From assembly GCA_003576905.1 (NCBI GenBank), contig QEVG01000011.1, positions 1 through 64,000 on the forward strand: a stretch of DNA of 64,000 nucleotides, given 5' to 3'. The stretch is from Planctomycetota bacterium. Lineage in GTDB: Bacteria > Planctomycetota > Phycisphaerae > UBA1845 > UTPLA1. This document shows, piece after piece, positions 30,901 through 39,221 of the stretch; within the stretch, counting starts at the first letter, position 1; every line of letters begins with the position of its first letter. The translations under genes were made by a program, and so were the position numbers. Below the pieces are notes generated by a model that was not told the origin of the DNA, searched no databases, and saw only the letters and a program-made list of their open reading frames with translations.

Positions 30901-31044
30901 GGGCAACTCAATAAGAAACAGGCGGGCTGTCCGAACGGTTTTTACGGAAGAAATGCCGAAGTCGCCGAGGGTCTGCAATACCTGCCGACCGGAGGAATCC
31001 GGCAGCCCAATTTTTGGGCTGACTAGGATTCGCCAGAGTCCCAT
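27901..31044 (-). CDS. purL: Phosphoribosylformylglycinamidine synthase with fused PurS-like region
   Basis: A protein of about 1047 residues, longer than the usual PurL of about 740. The extra N-terminus (about 200 residues: [18 protein letters not shown], a second half with [14 protein letters not shown]) resembles duplicated PurS-type domains. The rest is PurL: [50 protein letters not shown], the ATP and FGAR sites, and a late [13 protein letters not shown]-like segment ([13 protein letters not shown]). No glutamine amidotransferase domain is attached, so a separate PurQ is expected. It forms FGAM in purine synthesis. Start at ATG 31044, with GGAAGGG upstream. Confidence 0.9.
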   Translation of the reverse strand: [1047 protein letters not shown]

Positions 31045-31457
31045 AATGCACACCCTTCCGGGAATGCCCGGATAATACTAGCTCTAATATCCTGTCTTAT
31101 ATTGACTTAGGCGACTCAAGAACCTAGCCTCTATTGTCCGAAGCTTAAGGGCTGACCCAGCCATCGTCAATTACCACTTGTCGAGGGACAGGTCAGTGGC
31201 TAGGCTCTTAGCCTCCAGGGATGTGAGGGCCGACACGCGGTTCGGCAAGAACCGACCGCCTGACACTTCGGCCGGTGTTTTTGAAATGGACGGGCTCGAT
31301 CGGCTCCTGCGCGGGGAGCCGTCGTAAGGGCACATTGGAGAATGGCCCCATGGCTCGTCGACGGACGACTGGCTGCCGGCATATTGAATCCGTGAATGCG
31401 GACCAGGACGGTGCGATTTCCCTGTCGCGCCAGCAGCCGGACATTCTGAGGAAATTC
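31045..31457. promoter_or_regulatory. Divergent intergenic region between purL and accA
   Basis: About 410 bases between two divergent genes. The part near 31060-31140 is clearly AT-rich compared with its surroundings and holds minus-strand TATTAT followed by CCGGG upstream of purL. A GGAAGGG lies just before the purL start and GAGG before the accA start. No riboswitch or well-matched -35 element was recognised. I see no gene here. Confidence 0.45.
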
Positions 31458-32567
31458 ATGAGCACTACAAGCGGTTCGACCGGCCTGAACGGCGGCGGAT
31501 ACCTCGAATTCGAACGCCCCCTGGCCAAGATCGAAAGGCAGATTGAAGAGCTGGAAGGCACTCAGGCGGCAACCGGCCGAGACATGTCGGACATGATCCG
31601 AACCGTCCGGGCCGAACTTCTGACCGCCAAGCGAAAGCTCTACGCGGAACTCTCCGCGTGGGAGACGGTCCAGGTCGCCCGGCATCCCAAACGGCCGCTG
31701 ACGCCCGACTACCTCAATATGATGGTTCGGGACTTCTGCGAGCTTCACGGCGACAAAAACTTCCGCGATGACCGAGCAATCATCACCGGATTCGGCCGGA
31801 TCGGGCCGCACAAGTGCATGTTCGTCGGCCACAACAAGGGCAAGGACACCAAGGAGCGGCTGGAGAACTGTTTCGGCATGGCCCATCCCGAGGGGTATCG
31901 CAAGGCCCTGGCCAAAATGAAGCTGGCCGAGAAGTTCAATGTGCCGGTGGTGTGCCTGATCGACACGGCCGGCGCCTATCCGGGGATCGGCGCGGAAGAG
32001 CGGGGCATCGCCCATGCCATCGCCGTAAACCTGATGGAAATGGCACGACTGAAGGTGCCGGTCGTCTGCGTCGTGATCGGCGAGGGCGGATCGGGCGGCG
32101 CGCTGGGCATCGGCGTGGGCGACCGCGTGGCGATGTTCGAGCACGCGTACTACTCAGTCATCTCCCCGGAAGGCTGCGCGGCAATCCTCTGGAAATCCGC
32201 CGAACATGCGCAGACGGCCGCCAAGGCGCTGAAGTTCACCTCCAAAGAGCTGAAAAAGCTCAATCTCATCGACGACGTCATCAAGGAGCCGCTCGGCGGC
32301 GCGCACCGCGATCCGGCTACGGCCGCCGCGGCGCTCGAAAAATACGTCGTGGACACCCTGCGCGACCTCAAGCGCGTCAAGGTCGACACTCTGCTAAAGC
32401 GGCGCTACAAGCGACTCCGCGAGCTGGGCTCGTTTTTCACGGTGGAAGGCGCCCAGGCATCGCGCGCCGCGCTGAACAAGCCGCGTGCCAAGTCCCCGGC
32501 GAAGCGCGCCGCCCGAGTCGTCCCGGCGCCCGCCGCGCAAGGCGTCGCCGCGGTCGTCCACGCGTAA
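31458..32567 (+). CDS. accA: Acetyl-CoA carboxylase carboxyltransferase subunit alpha
   Basis: A 369-residue protein beginning at the ATG 31458, which follows GAGGAAATTC. FERPLAKIERQIEELE at the start and ELHGDKNFRDDRAIITGFGRI, TAGAYPGIGAEERG and GEGGSGGALGIGVGDRV are the conserved AccA signatures. It transfers carboxyl from carboxybiotin to acetyl-CoA with AccD in fatty acid synthesis. The C-terminus is about 50 residues longer than usual and is basic and alanine-rich. A longer in-frame extension exists upstream but lacks family character. A terminator follows at 32595. Confidence 0.93.
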   Translation: MSTTSGSTGLNGGGYLEFERPLAKIERQIEELEGTQAATGRDMSDMIRTVRAELLTAKRKLYAELSAWETVQVARHPKRPLTPDYLNMMVRDFCELHGDKNFRDDRAIITGFGRIGPHKCMFVGHNKGKDTKERLENCFGMAHPEGYRKALAKMKLAEKFNVPVVCLIDTAGAYPGIGAEERGIAHAIAVNLMEMARLKVPVVCVVIGEGGSGGALGIGVGDRVAMFEHAYYSVISPEGCAAILWKSAEHAQTAAKALKFTSKELKKLNLIDDVIKEPLGGAHRDPATAAAALEKYVVDTLRDLKRVKVDTLLKRRYKRLRELGSFFTVEGAQASRAALNKPRAKSPAKRAARVVPAPAAQGVAAVVHA

Positions 32568-32594
32568 CTTCGTCATCCAGTTAACGTACAACCG

Positions 32595-32631
32595 AAAGCC
32601 CGACGCGCGCAGACGCGAATCGGGCTTTTTT
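32595..32631 (+). terminator. Rho-independent terminator after accA
   Basis: AAAGCCCGA at 32595-32603 pairs perfectly with TCGGGCTTT at 32620-32628, and six T follow through 32631. It lies 28 bases after the accA stop. Confidence 0.9.
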
Positions 32632-32646
32632 CATCGCCGCGCCGAC

Positions 32647-33147
32647 TTATCCGCCTAGGGGGATGGTGCTGTCCGAAAGCTCGCCGGGCCCGGACGATGA
32701 GGAAAGCGACTGCGGCGAAAGCGGGGGCGGACCGGCCGGCGCCAGATCAACGCCGGTACGGCGAACGGACGCGAGTTCTTGTGCCCCATAGGTGACGCTT
32801 CCGCGACCGCGCCCGGGGGAAAGGAATTGAAACCGCCCGCGCACCGGCGATTCGCCCCACATGTCGAAAACGATCCAGAGCCGGCTCCGATTGTCGACGC
32901 GCCGGCCCGCGGCGATTTCGGTTGACGCCGACCCTGCGGCACTCGCGCCGGATGCGGATCCGAGAGCCGCCCACAATCCCATCGCGGTGCGGTTCGGGGC
33001 GCGGACTGTTGTTTCCCGCGCAACAGCGCTGACATCCGCCGGGCCTGCGCCCGGCATCTCGGAGACGTTGACAAGACTGCCCCACGCGGCCGCCTGAAGA
33101 CACACGGCGCACGCGAAAGAGGCGAGATTGTTTCGGAGCTTTTTCAC
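32647..33147 (-). CDS. Small exported protein of unknown function
   Basis: A 166-residue protein with a signal peptide (LASFACAVCLQAAAWGS). The rest is rich in alanine, serine, arginine and glycine, with two hydrophobic strands (LWIVFDMWGESPVRGRFQFL). No domain was recognised. It stops near the accA terminator and is read towards it. I give a hypothetical call. Confidence 0.5.
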   Translation of the reverse strand: MKKLRNNLASFACAVCLQAAAWGSLVNVSEMPGAGPADVSAVARETTVRAPNRTAMGLWAALGSASGASAAGSASTEIAAGRRVDNRSRLWIVFDMWGESPVRGRFQFLSPGRGRGSVTYGAQELASVRRTGVDLAPAGPPPLSPQSLSSSSGPGELSDSTIPLGG

Positions 33148-33380
33148 GGGCCACGCATCTTACCAGAAAAACACGCTCATGCCGACTCAACACATCGATT
33201 TTCTTGTTGAATCTGCCTTCTCGAAACGGAGCACAGCAAGACCGTTTGCGTCATGTTCGGCGGCGCGTGGTTGAGCGCGCCGGCGGTTCCGGTAAGCTTC
33301 AGTACGCGATGCCGCGATTACGGAGTGCGGCAATTCCGATCGCCGCCGAATGAGAAGACATCTACGCGAAAAGGTCTCGG

Positions 33381-34490
33381 GTGAATCCTCGATCCGGCAA
33401 ATCCGCAAAGGTGCTCGTCGGCTTTTCGGTCGTCGCTCTTGCCGCGGTCGCGGCCGCGCTTTCACTGCGAAGCGGCAGAACTATACCCACACCGGAGCGC
33501 ATCCCGCGGATCTGGGCCTCAACCGGGGCGGCCATCGCCGAGACCGATTCGCTCGCGGTTTGCGGCATGCCGGACGGCTCGGTCCGGCTCTTCGCCACAT
33601 GCAAAAAGGGGCATCGCATCGACGTATTTGACGCCGCGACGGGAAAGTTCCTCAAGTCCTTCGGGACGCCCGGCAGCGGGCCGGGCCGGCTCAACCGCCC
33701 CAACGGCATCGTCGCCGTCCGATTTCCGCCCGCGCCGAATGCGCAGGCCGCCCGGCATGCGGTGATGGTCATCGAGCGCGACGGCGCGCGGGTACAGGCC
33801 TTCTGGGCCGACACGTTCGCGCCCGCCGGTTCCTTTGGTTCCGATCTGCTCGTGCGGCCTTATGGCGGCGCGGTGCATTACGGGCCGGAGGGCATCACCC
33901 TGTACGTCACCGACGCGAAGGCGCCGAACGACGAGTGCGTGCTGGAGTACCGGATCGATCGGAACGGCGAGCAGGTTACCGCGCGCTTCGTCCGGCGGAT
34001 CGGCGACTCCGGCGGGGACGGCGTCGTGGAACTGCCCGAGTCCATCGCGGTGGACGCGAAGCTCGACCGACTGCTGATCTGCGACGAGGAGAACAACGAC
34101 GTCAAGGTCTATACGCGCGCCGGTCAGTTCAACGGAACCGTCTTCGCGGTGGGGTTGATAGACGGCGACCCGGAGGGCATCGAGATCGTAGAGGGGCTGG
34201 GACGCGAAGGCGTGGTGATTCTGACCGGGCAGGAAGACGAAATCACCAACTGGTTCGTATTTGACCGGCGCGACTATGCACTGCTCGGAGCCTTTACAGG
34301 GCGCGACAAGATCGCGAACACCGACGGAATCTGCGTGCATCCCGCGCCGTTCGGTCCGTTCACGGGCGGGGCGCTCTTCGCCGTCAACGACGACGCGGAC
34401 ATCCACGCCTTCGATCTCGCCGACATCCAAAGGCTGCTCACCCGATGGAAGGGCGCCGCGGGAGCGGGCACGACTCAGCGCGCTGATTGA
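33381..34490 (+). CDS. Membrane-anchored phytase-like beta-propeller
   Basis: A 369-residue protein read from the GTG at 33381, which follows AAGGTCTCGG. One hydrophobic segment near residue 12 to 30 (VLVGFSVVALAAVAAALSL) anchors or exports it. The repeated propeller strands (LAVCGMPDGSVRLFATCKKG, GVVELPESIAVDAKLDRLLICDEE, GDPEGIEIVEG) resemble the bacterial 3-phytase and related NHL-type beta-propeller folds. Phytase substrate residues were not confirmed, so the phosphate-release role is inferred from fold only. Confidence 0.6.
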   Translation: MNPRSGKSAKVLVGFSVVALAAVAAALSLRSGRTIPTPERIPRIWASTGAAIAETDSLAVCGMPDGSVRLFATCKKGHRIDVFDAATGKFLKSFGTPGSGPGRLNRPNGIVAVRFPPAPNAQAARHAVMVIERDGARVQAFWADTFAPAGSFGSDLLVRPYGGAVHYGPEGITLYVTDAKAPNDECVLEYRIDRNGEQVTARFVRRIGDSGGDGVVELPESIAVDAKLDRLLICDEENNDVKVYTRAGQFNGTVFAVGLIDGDPEGIEIVEGLGREGVVILTGQEDEITNWFVFDRRDYALLGAFTGRDKIANTDGICVHPAPFGPFTGGALFAVNDDADIHAFDLADIQRLLTRWKGAAGAGTTQRAD

Positions 34491-34544
34491 CCTCGCAGGA
34501 TCATGAGGGGGAAGCCGCCGTTCACGCTCATTAACATCAATGGA

Positions 34545-35873
34545 TTACGACGGAAGCGCGAGCATTCGATTCCACAGCGATTGTGCCGTCCGGGCGGCCT
34601 GTCGGCGCACGCCGGCCTCGTTTGGCAGAATGGCCACACGCCCGCGCATCGCCCATACGCCGGCAATCAAGACGTCTCGTACGTGCCGCGAACCCATCGC
34701 AAAGATCAGGTGAGCGGGAATCGTATCCGCGGCGACGGGCGTGGCCGGAACATAGTCGGTGATTAGAACGTCGGCTGCCGCACCGGCATTCAGTACCCCC
34801 AGGGTGCGGCCGAGCAGCCGCCCGGCCGTGCGCGCCGCCTGCCCGAGCATGTCCACGATCTGGCGCGGCGAAAGGCCCGCCCGCGCGTCGCGCGATTTGT
34901 ACCAGGCCGCGTGCGATTCGGAGAACATGTCGCCGCCGATGCCGTCGGTGCCGAGTTGAACGCCGCAGAGGCTTCCGACCGGCGCATACCCGACCTGGTT
35001 GTTCATGTTGGATCGCGGATTATGCGCCACCGCCCCGACAATCGACGACAGCTTCTGCGCGTCCGCGCCGGACAGGTGCGTGCAGTGCGCGAGGATCGAT
35101 TCGCGGGCCACCGGTCCGCCCGCGTCCGTGATGCCGCTTCGCGCCAGTCGATCAACAAGGGCCGCGCCGTACCGGCCGCGGCATATCTGATCGTCGCAGG
35201 GATCCTCGGCGACGTGAATGTGCACGCCGGAGCGGTATTCGTCCGCCAGCTTCGCGCAGGCTGAAAGCGTTGCGTCGGACATCGTAAAGGCCGCGTGCGC
35301 CCCGACGAGGGCCGCGTGCGCTCCGTCGCGCGCCAGCGCGCATTTCTCAAGGTATCGCCGGTTCTCTTCCAGTCCCTCGAACGCGCCGCCCGCTCCGTTG
35401 CGATCCGTCGTTTCATAGCAAAGCACACTGCGAAGACCCACCGAGTCTATCCCGCGCGCCAGATCATCGAGACTTCCCGATATGTGGGACGGCGATGCGT
35501 GATGATCGATCAGGGTCGTCGTGCCGGCGTGGAGGGCGTCGAGCGCCCCGATCCGCCCTGACACTTCGATTGACTCCGCGTCGTGCGCGCGATCCAGCCG
35601 CCACCAGACTAGTTCCAGAATCTCACGAAAACTGGCAGGAACCCTTGGCGGCGGCGGCATCCCCGCGGCCAGCGCGCTGTACAGGTGTGTGTGCCCGTTC
35701 ACCATGCCGGGCAGCACGACCGCCCCGTGGCAGTCGAGGACCTCGTCGCCCGGGCATTGCCGGACCGATGGCCCGACTTCGGCAATGAACTCACTCTCGA
35801 TGCGGATTCCTCCGGTCTCGACGCGTTCCGCGGCGGGATCCACAAGCGTGGCGTTCGTCAGTGTGATGGCCAT
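34545..35873 (-). CDS. ssnA: SsnA-like aminohydrolase
   Basis: A 442-residue protein of the amidohydrolase superfamily. LPGMVNGHTHLYSALAAGMP has the HxH motif. Further metal and substrate residues appear as AAFTMSDATL, VHIHVAEDPCDDQ, HCTHLSGAD and GTDGIGGDMF. HNPRSNMNNQVGYAP is the marker seen in SsnA, a putative selenium-metabolism or nucleobase-like deaminase. The true substrate is unknown. The neighbour on the same strand is an acyltransferase-like gene 27 bases upstream, with no clear link. Confidence 0.78.
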   Translation of the reverse strand: MAITLTNATLVDPAAERVETGGIRIESEFIAEVGPSVRQCPGDEVLDCHGAVVLPGMVNGHTHLYSALAAGMPPPPRVPASFREILELVWWRLDRAHDAESIEVSGRIGALDALHAGTTTLIDHHASPSHISGSLDDLARGIDSVGLRSVLCYETTDRNGAGGAFEGLEENRRYLEKCALARDGAHAALVGAHAAFTMSDATLSACAKLADEYRSGVHIHVAEDPCDDQICRGRYGAALVDRLARSGITDAGGPVARESILAHCTHLSGADAQKLSSIVGAVAHNPRSNMNNQVGYAPVGSLCGVQLGTDGIGGDMFSESHAAWYKSRDARAGLSPRQIVDMLGQAARTAGRLLGRTLGVLNAGAAADVLITDYVPATPVAADTIPAHLIFAMGSRHVRDVLIAGVWAMRGRVAILPNEAGVRRQAARTAQSLWNRMLALPS

Positions 35874-35900
35874 GGCACTGCCTTCGATTCAGGGGTCCGA

Positions 35901-37280
35901 TCAGCTCGGATCGAGCAGTTCTTCCTCGATCAAATGCACGTACCTTTCCGCCAGGGCGTCGCTTACCGCCGGACGGCTGTACGAGAGTGTCATTGAAAGC
36001 GAGTTATCGATGCGCGAAAAGACCGGGTTCCAGGCGGGGGGCGTCGTGATCGGTCCGCCGAACCATGCCCGCGCGACGTCCAAACCCGCCATGCGCCGGG
36101 GAAACTGAGCGTGCGTCGCGAAATACGAAAACCCCGATGAATAGCGATTGTTCACGATTCCCCACCTGAAGATGTAGTCATAGGTCATGTGATGCAGGAG
36201 CGCGAGCTTCTCCAGGAGCGCCCACTGCGCGAGGTCTCCCTTTTCGGCGACAAAGCCGTCCAACTGCCGCGCGATGGACTCCGCGGCGGCGGCGCGATGG
36301 GAGGCTTCGCGTCGGGACACGCATAGCACCGCCGCGGCGAGGAAGTTCCCGGCGAACGGCCGCGCGGGGACGTGTCCGGCCGATACCGGTTCCGCGCCGA
36401 CGCGCACCGGAAAGGTGATCCGAAACTCCCGCGCCGCCACGCCGCGTTCCTCGAAGAGCCGGTACAGCGCTCGAATAACCGATGCCGCGGCATGCCGCGC
36501 GTGCAGCGCCGAACCCATGGGGGCATGCGCTCTTGCCTGCGCTCTTATTCGATCAAACGCCTGGGCTTTCCAGAGCCGCCGGCGCACGCCGAAACCCTCG
36601 AACGCGCGATCATTGGCCAGGAGGACTGAGCCGAGCGCGGACTTCCCTGCCTGACCCTGGCCCGTCGCCGCGCGCCGTGCCAGGCGCATCCGATCAACGA
36701 ACGAAGCGCCGGCAAGCAGGTCGGGCGGCCGCGCCTCAACCGGCGATCGCACCGCCGCCGCGCCGGCCGCGCTTGACTCTTCCATCGCACGCGCCAGTTC
36801 CGCCAGCAACAGCTGCGATCCCTCCGCATCGGTGAAATAGTGCGGCCAGCGGAGAACCAGGCGGCTGCGCTTTTCGGGAAGGGCATACAACTCAAACCGC
36901 GCCTGCGGCCCCGTCGCCAGGTTCCATGCCTTCGTGTAGCGCGCCGCAAAAAGTTCGTCGAACTTTGCCTGGGCGTCCGGCGCTTCGGAGAGATCGTCGC
37001 ACACCACGGCCTCCCGCGCCGCGCGTGCCGCGGCGCCGGGAACATCCGCCGGAAGTTCCCAGCAGGGGCGAAGGCGCGTAAGCGGCGTGGCGATCCGCGC
37101 GAGCGTGACAGGATGCCGCGAGAATAGATGCTCCGCGGCGTCGCGCAACCGTTGCGGCGAAAGCGCCCCCTCCACTTCGAGAATGGCAAATGGGAGATTT
37201 GCCGCGCCAAATGCCGCGTAGCCCGCTCGATGCTGAGCGTAGATGCAGTAGTCCCCCGCGCCCAGGGCGATGCGTGTCAT
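35901..37280 (-). CDS. Condensation/acyltransferase-like protein
   Basis: A 459-residue protein. ALSPQRLRDAAEHLFSRHPVTLARIATPL and the later LPFAILEVEG resemble the CoA-dependent acyltransferase and condensation-domain fold. The usual HHxxxDG site is probably the degenerate WPHYFTDAEGSQLLL, which keeps a histidine and the acidic residue but not the first histidine. Its ATG overlaps the TGA of the membrane glycosyltransferase gene as ATGA, so the two are coupled. Substrate unknown; an envelope glycolipid or secondary-metabolite step is possible. Confidence 0.55.
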   Translation of the reverse strand: MTRIALGAGDYCIYAQHRAGYAAFGAANLPFAILEVEGALSPQRLRDAAEHLFSRHPVTLARIATPLTRLRPCWELPADVPGAAARAAREAVVCDDLSEAPDAQAKFDELFAARYTKAWNLATGPQARFELYALPEKRSRLVLRWPHYFTDAEGSQLLLAELARAMEESSAAGAAAVRSPVEARPPDLLAGASFVDRMRLARRAATGQGQAGKSALGSVLLANDRAFEGFGVRRRLWKAQAFDRIRAQARAHAPMGSALHARHAAASVIRALYRLFEERGVAAREFRITFPVRVGAEPVSAGHVPARPFAGNFLAAAVLCVSRREASHRAAAAESIARQLDGFVAEKGDLAQWALLEKLALLHHMTYDYIFRWGIVNNRYSSGFSYFATHAQFPRRMAGLDVARAWFGGPITTPPAWNPVFSRIDNSLSMTLSYSRPAVSDALAERYVHLIEEELLDPS

Positions 37281-39019
37281 CGCGGGGCTCCCGCCGACGC
37301 GGACCGCAGGGTCCGCGAGTCGGGCGACAAGGCGAGCGGGTGAAAGTGGACCGCACGTCCGGCCGGCGGCGCGTGGAGGATACGCAACTCAGCGACGCGA
37401 CCGCCGGCATCGAGGCGGGTCACGCGCGCCGCCATGTGCCGCAACGCGAAAGTGTCACCAATTTGTCCCACCCAATCCGAACCGAGCGTCAGCTGGTGCA
37501 GCGGCGCGGCGAGCAGCGCCTGATCGCGCGAACGCATGACCAGCGTTTCCGGATCGAGCCGCGCGACCTCCGCGTCGTCTCCCGGCACTTTCAGAAACTG
37601 GACGCACACGTCGCGGCGACCCGTGAGAAACTCCAGACGGTCGCCGGCGCACATGACCTCGAAGACGGACCGGGCCTCATCCACGATCAAGGCGTCCCCG
37701 TCGGCCAGGGGCCCTGGAAGTTCCGCGACGATCTCCTTCAGCCGCCGGCACGCGGAAGCTTCGGTGTGGTTCATCACCCACACCGTCCCGGCAACGCAGA
37801 CAACGCTGACGACGCCGTTCGCGGCGCAGAGCCAATGGCGAAGCGGCCCCGGCGCTGGCCGCTCCCCGCCGCGCCGCGACGGCACGACGATGCACGAAAG
37901 AATGTAGGCCCAGCCCACGGTGGACGTACAGAGTGTGCGCGTGCTGGGCGTCAGCGAACGAAGGCCGGGCACAATGAAAAGAGCCGCCCAGAGCGAGAAG
38001 AACAGAATGGCGGGCTCCGCACGAAGCGACCGTCGCGCCAGCACGAACGCGAGTCCGAGGATCGTCGTTCCCGCCGCCGCCACGGCCCAGACCTGCCCGC
38101 GTGAGGCGTTAAGCAGGATGTCGATGGGAAACCCGACCGTCCAGACCGCGGAGTAGATCATGAGCGCGAGCGGAAACTGCGAACTCAGCTGCGACTGACT
38201 GCCGTCGGCCCCTGAGAGTTCAAACGCCCACGGCCGCGACCACAAGTAGTAGCCGAGATACGCCGCGGTCATCAGCGTGATTGAAAGCGCTATGAGCCCG
38301 GCCGCCCGCCGCTCGCGCCGCCGCGCCGCCGGTCGACGCAGAATCAGCTCATTCAGCAACAGAACGCCGGCCAGAGCCACCGCCACTTCCTTGGCCAGCA
38401 GCGCAAATGCGCACGCGAATACGGCAAGGATCGGATAGCGCCGGAGGGGCCTGCGCCGCGCCGCCCAGTACGCGCCGGCGGCGATGCTCACCCCGATGAC
38501 CACGAGCAAATCCTGGCGGTTGCACATCCAGGTCACCGGCGGCGCGATCGTCTGCGAAATCCCGAAGAAAAGGGTCGCCGCGCCGGCGCGCATACCGTCC
38601 CCCCCGGTCGCCTGAATGAAAAGCCAGTGAACGCCGCACAGCGCAGCGGCCAGAACCAGCAGGCTCATGAGCCGGTAGCCGAACGGGTTTCGTCCGAAGA
38701 GCAGCACATCGAGAAAAAAAAGGCCCTCCGAGACGGGCCGGAAAAAGTCCAGCCGCCCGCTGGGCGGCAGCCACCACGGGATTGTGCCACGGTCGCGAAG
38801 GGAGTTCCATTCTTCGTCGGAAGTGGCGAAGCGATAAAGCCCGAGCGCGTCGGACTCGCCGTGCAGGTACTTTTCCGCCTTGAGAATCAGCACCAGGTCG
38901 TCGCTTATAAAGGGACCGCCCAGCGTCCCGACATACAGGAGCAACGGCGCGCCGAGCCAGAACACCTTCCGCGGCGCGGCGACACGTATCCAGTCGAAGA
39001 GAAACTCAAAAGAAAACAC
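37277..39019 (-). CDS. GT-C-like multi-pass membrane glycosyltransferase
   Basis: A 580-residue protein with about ten hydrophobic segments (VFWLGAPLLLYVG at the start, AAALCGVHWLFIQ, VLVVIGVSIAAGAYW-like and more). GGPFISDDLVLILKAEKYL in the first loop carries the acidic pair of GT-C enzymes, and FFRPVSEGLFFLDVLLFGRNPFGYR is a common companion motif. It probably moves a sugar from a polyprenyl phosphate on the outer face of the inner membrane. The last 300 residues form a soluble tail. Its end overlaps the acyltransferase-like gene. Confidence 0.72.
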   Translation of the reverse strand: MFSFEFLFDWIRVAAPRKVFWLGAPLLLYVGTLGGPFISDDLVLILKAEKYLHGESDALGLYRFATSDEEWNSLRDRGTIPWWLPPSGRLDFFRPVSEGLFFLDVLLFGRNPFGYRLMSLLVLAAALCGVHWLFIQATGGDGMRAGAATLFFGISQTIAPPVTWMCNRQDLLVVIGVSIAAGAYWAARRRPLRRYPILAVFACAFALLAKEVAVALAGVLLLNELILRRPAARRRERRAAGLIALSITLMTAAYLGYYLWSRPWAFELSGADGSQSQLSSQFPLALMIYSAVWTVGFPIDILLNASRGQVWAVAAAGTTILGLAFVLARRSLRAEPAILFFSLWAALFIVPGLRSLTPSTRTLCTSTVGWAYILSCIVVPSRRGGERPAPGPLRHWLCAANGVVSVVCVAGTVWVMNHTEASACRRLKEIVAELPGPLADGDALIVDEARSVFEVMCAGDRLEFLTGRRDVCVQFLKVPGDDAEVARLDPETLVMRSRDQALLAAPLHQLTLGSDWVGQIGDTFALRHMAARVTRLDAGGRVAELRILHAPPAGRAVHFHPLALSPDSRTLRSASAGAPR

Positions 39020-39221
39020 CGGCCGGAATTATCACCCAACGAGGAGTTGTTTCAACAAGTACGTGCCCCTCGCCCGCCGCGTGAAACGTCGCCCGCGACG
39101 ACGCGCGAGAGGTGCCAGGCCCGTTACATGACGGCCGCGATCGCCCCGGCGAATCGAGTCTCCCTTGCCCGCGCGGCCACCGGGCGGCGAAAGCGTTCAA
39201 AACCTCTCGCCGAAGAAGGCG